Below are positions 28,402-41,237 of a DNA stretch of 64,000 nucleotides, one piece after another. The notes under the pieces were generated by a model. The model ran no database searches, had not been told where the DNA came from, and saw only the letters and a list, made by a program, of their open reading frames with translations. Position numbers and translations under genes: made by a program. This stretch comes from Argentina anserina. Its lineage: Eukaryota; Streptophyta; Magnoliopsida; Rosales; Rosaceae. Positions within the stretch are counted from its first letter, which is position 1. Each line of letters begins with the position of its first letter. The stretch is from contig NC_065874.1 of NCBI RefSeq assembly GCF_933775445.1, positions 20,034,501 through 20,098,500 of the forward strand. The letters run 5' to 3'.

Positions 28402-30065
28402 ATCAGAAAGCCGTACAGAAAGATACTCATACGAGAATTGAAAAGATACTCAAATTGGAAAAGATACTCAAATGATAGAAAAATACTCAGATTGAAAGAA
28501 ACACACGCCCACACTAAAAACACACTCAAATTCAATAGAAACTCGCATCAGAAAGCCGTACAGAAAGATACTCATACGAGAATTGAAAAGATACTCAAAT
28601 TGGAAAAGGTACTCAAACGACAGAAAGATACTCAGATTGAAAGAAACACACGCCCACACTAAAAACACACTCAAATTCAAAACAAACTCGCATCAGAAAG
28701 CCATACAGAAAGATACTCATACGAGAATTGAAAAGATACTCAAATTGGAAAAGATACTCAAACGATAGAAAGATACTCAGATTGAAAGAAACACACGCCC
28801 ACACTAAAAACACACTCAAATTCAAAACAAACTCGCATCAGAAAGCCGTACAGAAAGATACTCATACGAGAATTGAAAAGATACTCAAATTGGAAAAGGT
28901 ACTCAAACGATAGAAAGATACTCAGTGTGAAAGGAACACACGCCCACACTGGGAACACTCTCAAATTGAAAAGAAACTCGCATCAGAAAGCCGTACAGAA
29001 AGATACTCATACGAGAATTGAAAAGATACTCAAATTGGAAAAGATACTCAAACGATAGAAAGATAGTCAGATTGAAAGAAACACACGCCCACACTAAAAA
29101 CACACTCAAATTCAAAACAAACTCGCATCAGAAAGCCGTACAGAAAGATACTCATACGAGAATTGAAAAGATACTCAAATTGGAAAAGGTACTCAAAGGA
29201 TAGAAAGATACTCAGTGTGAAAGGAACACACGCCCACACTGGGAACACTCTCAAATTGAAAAGAAACTCGCATCAGAAAGCCGTACAGAAAGATACTCAT
29301 ACGAGAATTGAAAAGATACTCAAATTGGAAAAGATACTCAAACGATAGAAAGATACTCAGATTGAAAGAAACACACGCCCACACTAAAAACACACTCAAA
29401 TTCAATAGAAACTCGCATCAGAAAGCCGTACAGAAAGATACTCATACGAGAATTGAAAAGATACTCAAATTGGAAAAGGTACTCAAACGATAGAAAGATA
29501 CTCAGATTGAAAGAAACACACGCCCACACTAAAAACACACTCAAATTCAAAACAAACTCGCATCAGAAAGCCGTACAGAAAGATACTCATACGAGAATTG
29601 AAAAGATACTCAAATTGGAAAAGGTACTCAAAGGATAGAAAGATACTCAGTGTGAAAGGAACACACGCCCACACTGGTAACACTCTCAAATTGAAAAGAA
29701 ACTCGCATCAGAAAGCCGTACAGAAAGATACTCATACGAGAATTGAAAAGATACTAAAATTGGAAAAGATACTCAAACGATAGAAAGATACTCACATTGA
29801 AAGAAACACACGCCCACACTGGGAACACTCTCAAAGTCAATAGAAACTCGCATCAGAAAGCCGTACAGAAATATACTCATACGAGAATAGAAAAGATACT
29901 CAAATTGGAAAAGATACTCAAACGATAGAAAGATACTCAGATTGAAAGAAACACATGCCCACACTAAAAACACACTCAAATTCAAAACAAACTCGCATCA
30001 GAAAGCCGTACAGAAAGATACTCATACGAGAATTGAAAAGATACTCAAATTGGAAAAGGTACTCA
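28402..30065 (+). repeat. Duplicated HOR block, shorter copy
   Basis: It is the second copy of 25647-27890, shorter by four monomers. It keeps the private marks in the same order: AAACGACAG near 28618, CCATACAG near 28704, GGTAACAC near 29676, CTCACATTG near 29793 and GAATAGAAAAG near 29887. The 27891-28401 spacer is ordinary A/B monomers. Confidence 0.88.
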
Positions 30066-31881
30066 AAGGATAGAAAGATACTCAGTGTGAAAGGAACACA
30101 CGCCCACACTGGGAACACACTCAATTTCAATAGAAACTCGCATCAGAAAGCCGTACAGAAAGATACTCATACGAGAATTGAAAAGATACTCAAATTGGAA
30201 AAGATACTCAAAGGATAGAAAGATACTCAGTGTGAAAGGAACACACGCCCACACTGGGAACACTCTCAAATTGAAAAGAAACTCGTATCAGAAAGCCGTA
30301 CAGAAAGATACTCATACGAGAATTGAAAAGATACTCAAATTGGAAAAGATACTCAAACGATAGAAAGATACTCAGATTGAAAGAAACACACGCCCATACT
30401 GGGAACACTCTCAAATTCAATAGAAACTCGCATCAGAAAGCCGTACAGAAAGATACTCATACGAGAATTGAAAAGATACTCAAATTGGAAAAGATACTCA
30501 AACGATAGAAAGATACTCACTTTGAAAGAAACACACGCCCACACTGGGAACACTCTCAAATTCAATAGAAACTCGCATCAGAAAGCCGTACAGAAAGATA
30601 CTCATACGAGAATTGAAAAGATACTCAAATTGGAAAAGATACTCAAACGATAGAAAGATACTCAGATTGAAAGAAACACACGCCCACACTAAAAACACAC
30701 TCAAATTCAAAACAAACTCGCATCAGAAAGCCGTACAGAAAGATACTCATACGAGAATTGAAAAGATACTCAAATTTGAAAAGGTACTCAAAGGATAGAA
30801 AGATACTCAGTGTGAAAGGAACACACGCCCACACTGGGAACACTCTCAAATTGAAAAGAAACTCGCATCAGAAAGCCGTACAGAAAGATACTCATACGAG
30901 AATTGAAAAGATACTCAAATTGGAAAAGATACTCAAACGATAGAAAGATACTCAGATTGAAAGAAACAAACGCCCACACTAAAAACACACTCAAATTCAA
31001 TAGAAACTCGCATCAGAAAGCCGTACAGAAAGATATTCATACGAGAATTGAAAAGATTCTCAAATTGGAAAACGTACTCAAACGATAGAAAGATACTCAG
31101 ATTGAAAGAAACACACGCCCACACTAAAAACACACTCAAATTCAAAACAAACTCGCATCAGAAAGCCGTACAGAAAGAGACTCATACGAGAATTGAAAAG
31201 ATACTCAAATTGAAAAAGGTACTCAAAGGATAGAAAGATAATCAGTGTGAAAGGAACACACGCCCACACTGGGAACACTCTCAAATTGAAAAGAAACTCG
31301 CATCAGAAAGCCGTAAAGAAAGATACTCATACTAGAATTGAAAAGATACTCAAATTGGAAAAGATACTCAAACGATAGAAAGATACTCCGATTGAAAGAA
31401 ACACACGCCCACACTAAAAACACACTCAAATTCAAAACAAACTCGCATCAGAAAGCCGTACAGAAAGATACTCATACGAGAATTGAAAAGATACTCAAAT
31501 TGGAAAAGGTACTCAAACGATAGAAAGATACTCTGATTGAAAGAAACACACGCCCACACTAAAAACACACTCAAATTCAAAACAAACTCGCATCAGAAAG
31601 CCGTACAGAAAGATACTCATACGAGAATTGAAAAGATACTCAAATTGGAAAAGGTACTCAAAGGATAGAAAGATACTCAGATTGAAAGAAACACACGCCC
31701 ACATTGGGAACACTCTCAAATTCAATAGAAACTCGCATCAGAAAGCCGTACAGAAAGATACTCATACGAGAATTGAAAAGATACTCAAATTGGAAAAGAT
31801 ACTCAAACGATAGAAAGATACTCAGATTGAAAGAAACACACGCCCACACTGGGAACACTCTCAAATTGAAAAGAAACTCGC

Positions 31882-32027
31882 ATCAGAAAGCCGAACAGAA
31901 AGATACTCATACGAGAATTGAAAAGATACTCAAATTAGAAAAGATACTCAAACGATAGAAAGATACTCAGATTCAAAAAAAACACACGCCAACACTAAAA
32001 ACACACACAAAGTCAATAGAAACTCGC
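31882..32027 (+). repeat. 146-bp monomer (+1), degenerate
   Basis: Near 31970-31990 GATTGAAAGAAAC reads GATTCAAAAAAAAC, one base longer. The same monomer has other rare changes (GCCGAACAG, AAATTAGAAAAG, CGCCAACAC, ACACACACAAAG), making it one of the most diverged copies. Confidence 0.92.
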
Positions 32028-32172
32028 ATCAGAAAGCCGTACAGAAAGATACTCATACGAGAATTGAAAAGATACTCAAATTGGAAAAGATACTCAAACG
32101 ATAGAAAGATACTCAGTGTGAAAGGAACACACGCCCACACTGGGAATACTCTCAAATTGGAAAGAAACTCGC

Positions 32173-32459
32173 ATCAGAAAGCCGTACAGAAAGATACTCA
32201 TACGAGAATTGAAATGATACTCAAATTGGAAAAGATACTCAAACGATAGAAAGATACTCAGATTGAAAGAAACACACGCCCACACTGGGAACACTCTCAA
32301 ATTCAATAGAAACTCGCATCAGAAAGCCGTACAGAAAGATACTCATACGAGAATTGAAAAGATACTCAAATTGGAAAAGATACTCAAACGATAGAAAGAT
32401 ACTCAGATTGAAAGAAACACACGCCCACACTGGGGCTCTCAAATTCAATAGAAACTCGC
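32173..32459 (+). repeat. Two-monomer block, copy 1 (with 142-bp monomer)
   Basis: A normal-length monomer carrying GAAATGATAC is followed by a 142-bp monomer (32318-32459) in which ACTGGGAACACTCTC is reduced to ACTGGGGCTCTC, a loss of 3 bp. The same pair is found at 34637-34923. Confidence 0.9.
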
Positions 32460-33619
32460 ATCAGAAAGCCGTACAGAAAGATACTCATACGAGAATTGAA
32501 AAGATACTCAAATTGGAAAAGGTACTCAAAGGATAGAAAGATACTCAGTGTGAAAGAAACACACGCCCACACTGGGAACCCTCTCAAATTGAAAAGAAAC
32601 TCGCATCAGAAAGCCGTACAGAAAGATACTCATACGAGAATTGAAAAGATACTCAAATTGGAAAAGATACTCAAACGATAGAAAGATACTCAGATTGAAA
32701 GAAACACACGCCCACACTGGGAACACTCTCAAAGTCAATAGAAACTCGCATCAGAAAGCCGTACAGAAATATACTCATACGAGAATAGAAAAGATACTCA
32801 AATTGGAAAAGATACTCAAACGATAGAAAGATACTCAGATTGAAAGAAACACATGCCCACACTAAAAACACACTCAAATTCAAAACAAACTCGCATCAGA
32901 AAGCCGTACAGAAAGATACTCATACGAGAATTGAAAAGATACTCAAATTGGAAAAGATACTCAAACGATAGAAAGATACTCAGATTGAAAGAAACACACG
33001 CCCACACTGGGAACACTCTCAAATTCAATAGAAACTCGCATCAGAAAGCCGTACAGAAAGATACTCATACGAGAATTGAAAAGATACTCAAATTGGAAAA
33101 GATACTCAAACGATAGAAAGATACTCACTTTGAAAGAAACACACGCCCACACTGGGAACACTCTCAAATTCAATAGAAACTCGCATCAGAAAGCCGTACA
33201 GAAAGATACTCATACGAGAATTGAAAAGATACTCAAATTGGAAAAGATACTCAAACGATAGAAAGATACTCAGATTGAAAGAAACACACGCCCACACTAA
33301 AAACACACTCAAATTCAAAACAAACTCGCATCAGAAAGCCGTACAGAAAGATACTCATACGAGAATTGAAAAGATACTCAAATTGGAAAAGGTACTCAAA
33401 GGATAGAAAGATACTCATATTGAAAGGAACAAACGCCCACACTGGGAACACTCTCAAATTCAATAGAAACTCTCATCAGAAAGCCGTACAGAAAGATACT
33501 CATACGAGAATTGAAAAGATACTCAAATTGGAAAAGATACTCAAACGATAGAAAGATACTCAGATTGAAAGAAACACACGCCCACACTGGGAACACTCTC
33601 AAATTCAATAGAAACTCGC

Positions 33620-33748
33620 ATCAGAAAGCCGTACAGAAAGATACTCATACGACAATTGAAAAGATACTCAAATTGAAAAAGATACTCAAACGATAGAAAG
33701 AAACACACGCCCACACTGGGAACACTCTCAAATTCAATAGAAACTCGC
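33620..33748 (+). repeat. 129-bp monomer (-16)
   Basis: Near 33691-33705 GATAGAAAG joins AAACACACG directly; 16 bp (GATACTCAGATTGAAA, most of u4) are missing. The breakpoints sit in GATAGAAAGA and GATTGAAAGA, a 9-of-10 match 16 bp apart. The monomer also carries GACAATTG for GAGAATTG. It appears to be the founder type of the later 129-bp copies. Confidence 0.94.
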
Positions 33749-34183
33749 ATCAGAAAGCCGTACAGAAAGATACTCATACGAGAATTGAAAAGATACTCAA
33801 ATTGGAAAAGATACTCAAACGATAGAAAGATACTCAGATTGAAAGAAACACACGCCCACACTGGGAACACTCTCAAATTCAATAGAAACTCGCATCAGAA
33901 AGCCGTACAGAAAGATACTCATACGACAATTGAAAAGATACTCAAATTGGAAAAGGTACTCAAACGATAGAAAGATACTCAGATTGAAAGAAACACACGC
34001 CCACATTGGGAACACTCTCAAATTCAATAGAAACTCGCATCAGAAAGCCGTACAGAAAGATACTCATACGAGAATTGAAAATATACTCAAATTGGAAAAG
34101 GTACTCAAAGGATAGAAAGATACTCAGTGTGAAAGGAACACACGCCCACACTGGGAACCCTCTCAAATTGAAAAGAAACTCGC

Positions 34184-34346
34184 ATCAGAAAGCCGTACAG
34201 AAAGATACTCATACGAGAATTGAAAAGATACTCAAATTGGAAAAGATACTCAAATTGGAAAAGATACTCAAACGATAGAAAGATACTCAGATTGAAATTA
34301 ACACACGCCCACATTGGGAACACTCTCAAATTCCATAGAAACTCGC
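34184..34346 (+). repeat. 163-bp monomer (+18, u2 duplicated)
   Basis: GATACTCAAATTGGAAAA (u2, 18 bp) occurs twice in succession near 34228-34263. It is the reciprocal product of the 18-bp losses seen in the 127-bp monomers. Confidence 0.95.
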
Positions 34347-34636
34347 ATCAGAAAGCCGTACAGAAAGATACTCATACGAGAATTGAAAAGATACTCAAAT
34401 TGGAAAAGGTACTCAAACGATAGAAAGATACTCAGATTGAAAGAAACACACGCCCACATTGGGAACACTCTCAAATTCAATAGAAACTCGCATCAGAAAG
34501 CCGTACAGAAAGATACTCATACGAGAATTGAAAATATACTCAAATTGGAAAAGGTACTCAAACGATAGAAAGATACTCAGTGTGAAAGGAACACACGCCC
34601 ACACTAAAAACACACTCAAATTGAAAAGAAACTCGC

Positions 34637-34923
34637 ATCAGAAAGCCGTACAGAAAGATACTCATACGAGAATTGAAATGATACTCAAATTGGAAAAGAT
34701 ACTCAAACGATAGAAAGATACTCAGATTGAAAGAAACACACGCCCACACTGGGAACACTCTCAAATTCAATAGAAACTCGCATCAGAAAGCCGTACAGAA
34801 AGATACTCATACGAGAATTGAAAAGATACTCAAATTGGAAAAGATACTCAAACGATAGAAAGATACTCAGATTGAAAGAAACACACGCCCACACTGGGGC
34901 TCTCAAATTCAATAGAAACTCGC
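34637..34923 (+). repeat. Two-monomer block, copy 2 (with 142-bp monomer)
   Basis: It repeats 32173-32459 at an offset of 2464 bp, including the identical 3-bp loss (ACTGGGGCTCTC) in the monomer 34782-34923. The offset equals 17 monomers minus 1 bp, exactly the net of the intervening -3, -16 and +18 changes. Confidence 0.9.
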
Positions 34924-36647
34924 ATCAGAAAGCCGTACAGAAAGATACTCATACGAGAATTGAAAAGATACTCAAATTGGAAAAGGTACTAAAACGATAG
35001 AAAGATACTCAGATTGAAAGAAACACACGCCCACACTGGGAACACTCTGAAATTCAATAGAAACTCGCATCAGAAAGCCGTAAAGAAAGATACTCATACG
35101 AGAATTGAAAAGATACTCAAATTGGAAAAGATACTCAAACGATAGAAAGATACTCAGATTGAAAGAAACACACGCCCACACTGGGAACACTCTCAAATTC
35201 AATAGAAACTCGCATCAGAAAGCCGTACAGAAAGATACTCATACGACAATTGAAAAGATACTCAAATTGGAAAAGGTACTCAAACGATAGAAAGATACTC
35301 AGATTGAAAGAAACACACGCCCACATTGGGAACACTCTCAAATTCAATAGAAACTCGCATCAGAAAGCCGTACAGAAAGATACTCATACGAGAATTGAAA
35401 ATATACTCAAATTGGAAAAGGTACTCAAACGATAGAAAGATACTCAGATTGAAAGAAACACACGCCCACACTAAAAACACACTCAAATTCAAAACAAACT
35501 CGCATCAGAAAGCCGTACAGAAAGATACTCATACGAGAATTGAAAAGATACTCAAATTGGAAAAGGTACTCAAAGGATAGAAAGATACTCATATTGAAAG
35601 GAACAAACGCCCACACTGGGAACACTCTCAAATTCAATAGAAACTCGCATCAGAAAGCCGTACAGAAAGATACTCATACGAGAATTGAAAAGATACTCAA
35701 ATTGAAAAAGATACTCAAACGATAGAAAGAAACACACGCCCACACTGGGAACACTCTCAAATTCAATAGAAACTCGCATCAGAAAGCCGTACAGAAAGAT
35801 ACTCATACGAGAATTGAAAAGATACTCAAATTGGAAAAGATACTCAAACGATAGAAAGATACTCAGATTGAAAGAAACACACGCCCACACTGGGAACACT
35901 CTCAAATTCAATAGAAACTCGCATCAGAAAGCCGTACAGAAAGATACTCATACGAGAATTGAAAAGATACTCAAATTGGAAACGGTACTCAAACGATAGA
36001 AAGATACTCAGATTGAAAGAAACACACGCCCACATTGGGAACACTCTCAAATTCAATAGAAACTCGCATCAGAAAGACGTACATAAAGATACTCATACGA
36101 GAATTGAAAATATACTCAAATTGGAAAAGGTACTCAAACGATAGAAAGATACTCAGATTGAAAGAAACACACGCCCACACTAAAAACACACTCAAATTCA
36201 AAACAAACTCGCATCAGAAAGCCGTACAGAAAGATACTCATACGAGAATTGAAAAGATACTCAAATTGGAAAAGGTACTCAAAGGATAGAAAGATACTCA
36301 TATTGAAAGGAACAAACGCCCACACTGGGAACACTCTCAAATTCAATAGAAACTCGCATCAGAAAGCCGTACAGAAAGATACTCATACGAGAATTGAAAA
36401 GATACTCAAATTGGAAAAGATACTCAAACGATAGAAAGATACTCAGATTGAAAGAAACACACGCCCACACTAAAAACACACTCAAATTCAATAGAAACTC
36501 GCATCAGAAAGCCGTACAGAAAGATACTCATACGAGAATTGAAAAGATACTCAAATTTGAAAAGGTACTCAAAGGATAGAAAGATACTCTGTGTGAAAGG
36601 AACACACGCCCACACTGGGAACACTCTCAAATTGAAAAGATACTCGC
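34924..36647 (+). repeat. 12-monomer HOR (1724 bp), copy 1
   Basis: Eleven 145-bp monomers and one 129-bp monomer make 1724 bp. The unit starts with GGTACTAAAACG and CTCTGAAATTC and contains GCCGTAAAG, CACATTGGG, AATATACTC and CTCATATTGAAAGGAACAAA. The next copy begins at 36648. Confidence 0.93.
35649..35777 (+). repeat. 129-bp monomer (-16) in 1724-bp HOR copy 1
   Basis: It has the same 16-bp loss as 33620-33748, at about 35720-35735, here with GAGAATTG instead of GACAATTG. It gives the HOR its non-multiple length. Confidence 0.95.
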
Positions 36648-38371
36648 ATCAGAAAGCCGTACAGAAAGATACTCATACGAGAATTGAAAAGATACTCAAA
36701 TTGGAAAAGGTACTAAAACGATAGAAAGATACTCAGATTGAAAGAAACACACGCCCACACTGGGAACACTCTGAAATTCAATAGAAACTCGCATCAGAAA
36801 GCCGTAAAGAAAGATACTCATACGACAATTGAAAAGATACTCAAATTGGAAAAGATACTCAAACGATAGAAAGATACTCAGATTGAAAGAAACACACGCC
36901 CACACTGGGAACACTCTCAAATTCAATAGAAACTCGCATCAGAAAGCCGTACAGAAAGATACTCATACGACAATTGAAAAGATACTCAAATTGGAAAAGG
37001 TACTCAAACGATAGAAAGATACTCAGATTGAAAGAAACACACGCCCACATTGGGAACACTCTCAAATTCAATAGAAACTCGCATCAGAAAGCCGTACAGA
37101 AAGATACTCATACGAGAATTGAAAATATACTCAAATTGGAAAAGGTACTCAAACGATAGAAAGATACTCAGATTGAAAGAAACACACGCCCACACTAAAA
37201 ACACACTCAAATTCAAAACAAACTCGCATCAGAAAGCCGTACAGAAAGATACTCATACGAGAATTGAAAAGATACTCAAATTGGAAAAGGTACTCAAAGG
37301 ATAGAAAGATACTCATATTGAAAGGAACAAACGCCCACACTGGGAACACTCTCAAATTCAATAGAAACTCGCATCAGAAAGCCGTACAGAAAGATACTCA
37401 TACGAGAATTGAAAAGATACTCAAATTGAAAAAGATACTCAAACGATAGAAAGAAACACACGCCCACACTGGGAACACTCTCAAATTCAATAGAAACTCG
37501 CATCAGAAAGCCGTACAGAAAGATACTCATACGAGAATTGAAAAGATACTCAAATTGGAAAAGATACTCAAACGATAGAAAGATACTCAGATTGAAAGAA
37601 ACACACGCCCACACTGGGAACACTCTCAAATTCAATAGAAACTCGCATCAGAAAGCCGTACAGAAAGATACTCATACGAGAATTGAAAAGATACTCAAAT
37701 TGGAAACGGTACTCAAACGATAGAAAGATACTCAGATTGAAAGAAACACACGCCCACATTGGGAACACTCTCAAATTCAATAGAAACTCGCATCAGAAAG
37801 ACGTACAGAAAGATACTCATACGAGAATTGAAAATATACTCAAATTGGAAAAGGTACTCAAACGATAGAAAGATACTCAGATTGAAAGAAACACACGCCC
37901 ACACTAAAAACACACTCAAATTCAAAACAAACTCGCATCAGAAAGCCGTACAGAAAGATACTCATACGAGAATTGAAAAGATACTCAAATTGGAAAAGGT
38001 ACTCAAAGGATAGAAAGATACTCATATTGAAAGGAACAAACGCCCACACTGGGAACACTCTCAAATTCAATAGAAACTCGCATCAGAAAGCCGTACAGAA
38101 AGATACTCATACGAGAATTGAAAAGATACTCAAATTGGAAAAGATACTCAAACGATAGAAAGATACTCAGATTGAAAGAAACACACGCCCACACTAAAAA
38201 CACACTCAAATTCAATAGAAACTCGCATCAGAAAGCCGTACAGAAAGATACTCATACGAGAATTGAAAAGATACTCAAATTTGAAAAGGTACTCAAAGGA
38301 TAGAAAGATACTCTGTGTGAAAGGAACACACGCCCACACTGGGAACACTCTCAAATTGAAAAGATACTCGC
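36648..38371 (+). repeat. 12-monomer HOR (1724 bp), copy 2
   Basis: It matches 34924-36647 in order and in the position of the 129-bp monomer. Differences noticed include GACAATTG against GAGAATTG near 36828, and ACATAAAG near 36082 in copy 1 against ACAGAAAG near 37806 here. Confidence 0.93.
37373..37501 (+). repeat. 129-bp monomer (-16) in 1724-bp HOR copy 2
   Basis: It is the equivalent of 35649-35777 in the second HOR copy, with the same junction near 37444-37459. Confidence 0.95.
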
Positions 38372-38660
38372 ATCAGAAAGCCGTACAGAAAGATACTCAT
38401 ACGAGAATTGAAAAGATACTCAAATTGGAAAAGGTACTAAAACGATATAAAGATACTCAGATTGAAAGAAACACACGCCCACACTGGGAACACTCTGAAA
38501 TTCAATAGAAACTCGCATCAGAAAGCCGTAAAGAAAGATACTCATACGACAATTGAAAAGATACTCAAATTGGAAAAGGTACTCAAACGATAGAAAGATA
38601 CTCAGATTGAAAGAAACACACGCCCACACTGGGAACACTCTCAAATTCAATAGAAACTCG
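38372..38660 (+). repeat. 1724-bp HOR, partial third copy (2 monomers)
   Basis: The first two monomers of the unit recur (GGTACTAAAACG, CTCTGAAATTC, GCCGTAAAG, GACAATTG). The order then departs from that of the earlier copies. The first monomer has GATATAAAG, a change not seen in the other two. Confidence 0.82.
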
Positions 38661-39241
38661 CATCAGAAAGCCGTACAGAAAGATACTCATACGAGAATTG
38701 AAAAGATACTCAAATTGGAAAAGGTACTAAAACGATAGAAAGATACTCAGATTGAAAGAAACACACGCCCACACTGGGAACACTCTCAAATTCAATAGAA
38801 ACTCGCATCAGAAAGCCGTACAGAAAGATACTCATACGACAATTGAAAAGATACTCAAATTGGAAAAGGTACTCAAACGATAGATAGATACTCAGATTGA
38901 AAGAAACACACGCCCACACTAAAAACACACTCAAATTCAAAACAAACTCGCATCAGAAAGCCGTACAGAAAGATACTCATACGAGAATTGAAAAGATACT
39001 CAAATTGGAAAAGGTACTCAAACGATAGAAAAATACTCAGTGTGAAAGGAACACACGCCCACACTGGGAACACTCTCAAATTCTATAGAAACTCGCATCA
39101 GAAAGCCGTACAGAAAGATACTCATACGAGAATTGAAAAGATACTCAAATTGGAAAAGATACTCAAACGATAGAAAGATACTCAGATTGAAAGAAACACA
39201 CACCCACACTGGGAACACTCTCAAATTCAATAGAAACTCGC

Positions 39242-39370
39242 ATCAGAAAGCCGTACAGAAAGATACTCATACGACAATTGAAAAGATACTCAAATTGGAA
39301 AAGATACTCAAACGATAGAAAGAAACACACGCCCACACTGGGAACACTCTCAAATTCAATAGAAACTCGC
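39242..39370 (+). repeat. 129-bp monomer (-16)
   Basis: It has the same junction as 33620-33748, including GACAATTG, so it belongs to the same lineage although it lies outside the 1724-bp HOR copies. Confidence 0.94.
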
Positions 39371-39660
39371 ATCAGAAAGCCGTACAGAAAGATACTCATA
39401 CGAGAATTGAAAAGATACTCAAATTGGAAAAGGTACTCAAAGGATAGAAAGATACTCAGTGTGAAAGGAACACACGCCCACACTGGGAACACTCTCAAAT
39501 TGAAAAGATACTCGCATCAGAAAGCCGTACAGAAAGATACTCATACGAGAATTGAAAAGATACTCAAATTGGAAAATATACTCAAACGATAGAAAGATAC
39601 TCAGATTGAAAGAAACACACGCCCACATTGGGAACACTCTCAAATTCAATAGAAACTCGC

Positions 39661-39787
39661 ATCAGAAAGCCGTACAGAAAGATACTCATACGAGAATTGA
39701 AAAGATACTCAAACGATAGAAAGATACTCAGATTGAAAGAAACACACGCCCACACTGGGAACACTCTCAAATTCAATAGAAACTCGC
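39661..39787 (+). repeat. 127-bp monomer (-18, one unit lost)
   Basis: GAATTGAAAAGATACTCA passes directly into AACGATAG near 39694-39720. It is the fourth such copy in the window, in an unrelated context. Confidence 0.95.
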
Positions 39788-39932
39788 ATCAGAAAGCCGT
39801 ACAGAAAGATACTCATACGAGAATTGAAAAGATACTCAAATTGGAAAAGGTACTCAAAGGATAGAAAGATACTCAGTGTGAAAGGAACACGCGCCCACAC
39901 TGGGAACACTCTCAAATTGAAAAGAAACTCGC

Positions 39933-41237
39933 ATCAGAAAGCCGTACAGAAAGATACTCATACGAGAATTGAAAAGATACTCAAATTGGAAAAGATACTC
40001 AAACGATAGAAAGATACTCAGATTGAAAAAAACAAACGCCCACACTGGGAACACTCTGAAATTCAATAGAAACTCGCATCAGAAAGCCGTACAGAAAGAT
40101 ACTCATACGAGAATTGAAAAGATACTCAAATTGGAAAAGATACTCAAACGATAGAAAGATACTCAGATTGAAAGAAACACACGCCCACACTAAAAACACA
40201 CTCAAATTCAATAGAAACTCGCATCAGAAAGCCGTACAGAAAGATACTCATACGAGAATTGAAAAGATACTCAAATTGGAAAAGATACTCAAAAGATAGA
40301 AAGATACTCAGATTGAAAGAAACACACGCCCACACTGGGAACACTCTCAAATTCAATAGAAACTCGCATCAGAAAGCCGAACAGAAAGATACTCATACGA
40401 GAATTGAAAAGATACTCAAATTGGAAAAGGTACTCAAAGGATAGAAAGATACTCAGTGTGAAAGGAACACACGCCCACACTGGGAACACTCTCAAATTGA
40501 AAAGAAACTCGCATCAGAAAGCCGTACAGAAAGATATTCATACGAGAATTGAAAAGATACTCAAATTGGAAAAGATACTCAAACGATAGAAAGATACTCA
40601 GATTGAAAGAAACACACGCCCACATTGGGAACACTCTGAAATTCAATAGAAACTCGCATCAGAAAGCCGTACAGAAAGATACTCATACGAGAATTGAAAA
40701 GATACTCAAATTGGAAAAGATACTCAAACGATAGAAAGATACTTAGATTGAAAGAAACACACGCCCACACTAAAAACACACTCAAATTCAATAGAAACTC
40801 GCATCAGAAAGCCGTACAGAAAGATACTCATACGAGAATTGAAAAGATACTCAAATTGGAAAAGATACTCAAACGATAGAAAGATACTCAGATTGAAAGA
40901 AACACACGCCCACACTGGGAACACTCTCAAATTCAATAGAAACTCGCATCAGAAAGCCGTACAGAAAGATACTCATACGAGAATTGAAAAGATACTCAAA
41001 TTGGAAAAGATACTCAAACGATACAAAGATACTCAGATTGAAAGAAACACACGCCCACACTGGGAACACTCTCAAATTCAATAGAAACTCGCATCAGAAA
41101 GCCGAACAGAAAGATAGTCATACGAGAATTGAAAAGATACTCAAATTGGAAAAGGTACTCAAAGGATAGAAAGATACTCAGTGTGAAAGGAACACACGCC
41201 CACACTGGGAACACACTCAAATTCAATAGAAACTCGC
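39933..41237 (+). repeat. Nine-monomer HOR (1305 bp), copy 1
   Basis: The first monomer has GAAAAAAACAAACG and CTGAAATTC. Later ones include GCCGAACAG before a D monomer, GATATTCATACG with CACATTGGG, and GATACTTAG. The last two are a monomer with GATACAAAG in place of GATAGAAAG and one with GATAGTCATACG. This copy has CAAAAGATAG near 40293. Confidence 0.92.

Larger units (their letters stand above)
30066..34923 (+). repeat. Patchwork stretch of displaced duplications
   Basis: About 34 monomers share private variants at unequal offsets. CTCACTTTG monomers at 30432 and 33040 are 2608 bp apart; GAATAGAAAAG monomers at 29852 and 32750 are 2898 bp apart; GGAACCCTCTC monomers at 32460 and 34039 are 1579 bp apart; a two-monomer piece at 32173 recurs at 34637. 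No single period fits. This suggests repeated overlapping duplications followed by rearrangement. Confidence 0.82.
38661..39932 (+). repeat. Transition stretch with two shortened monomers
   Basis: About nine monomers, mainly A and D. It contains the last type C monomer before an 11-kb gap in that type (near 38.94 kb) and two shortened monomers (39242 and 39661). Confidence 0.85.
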
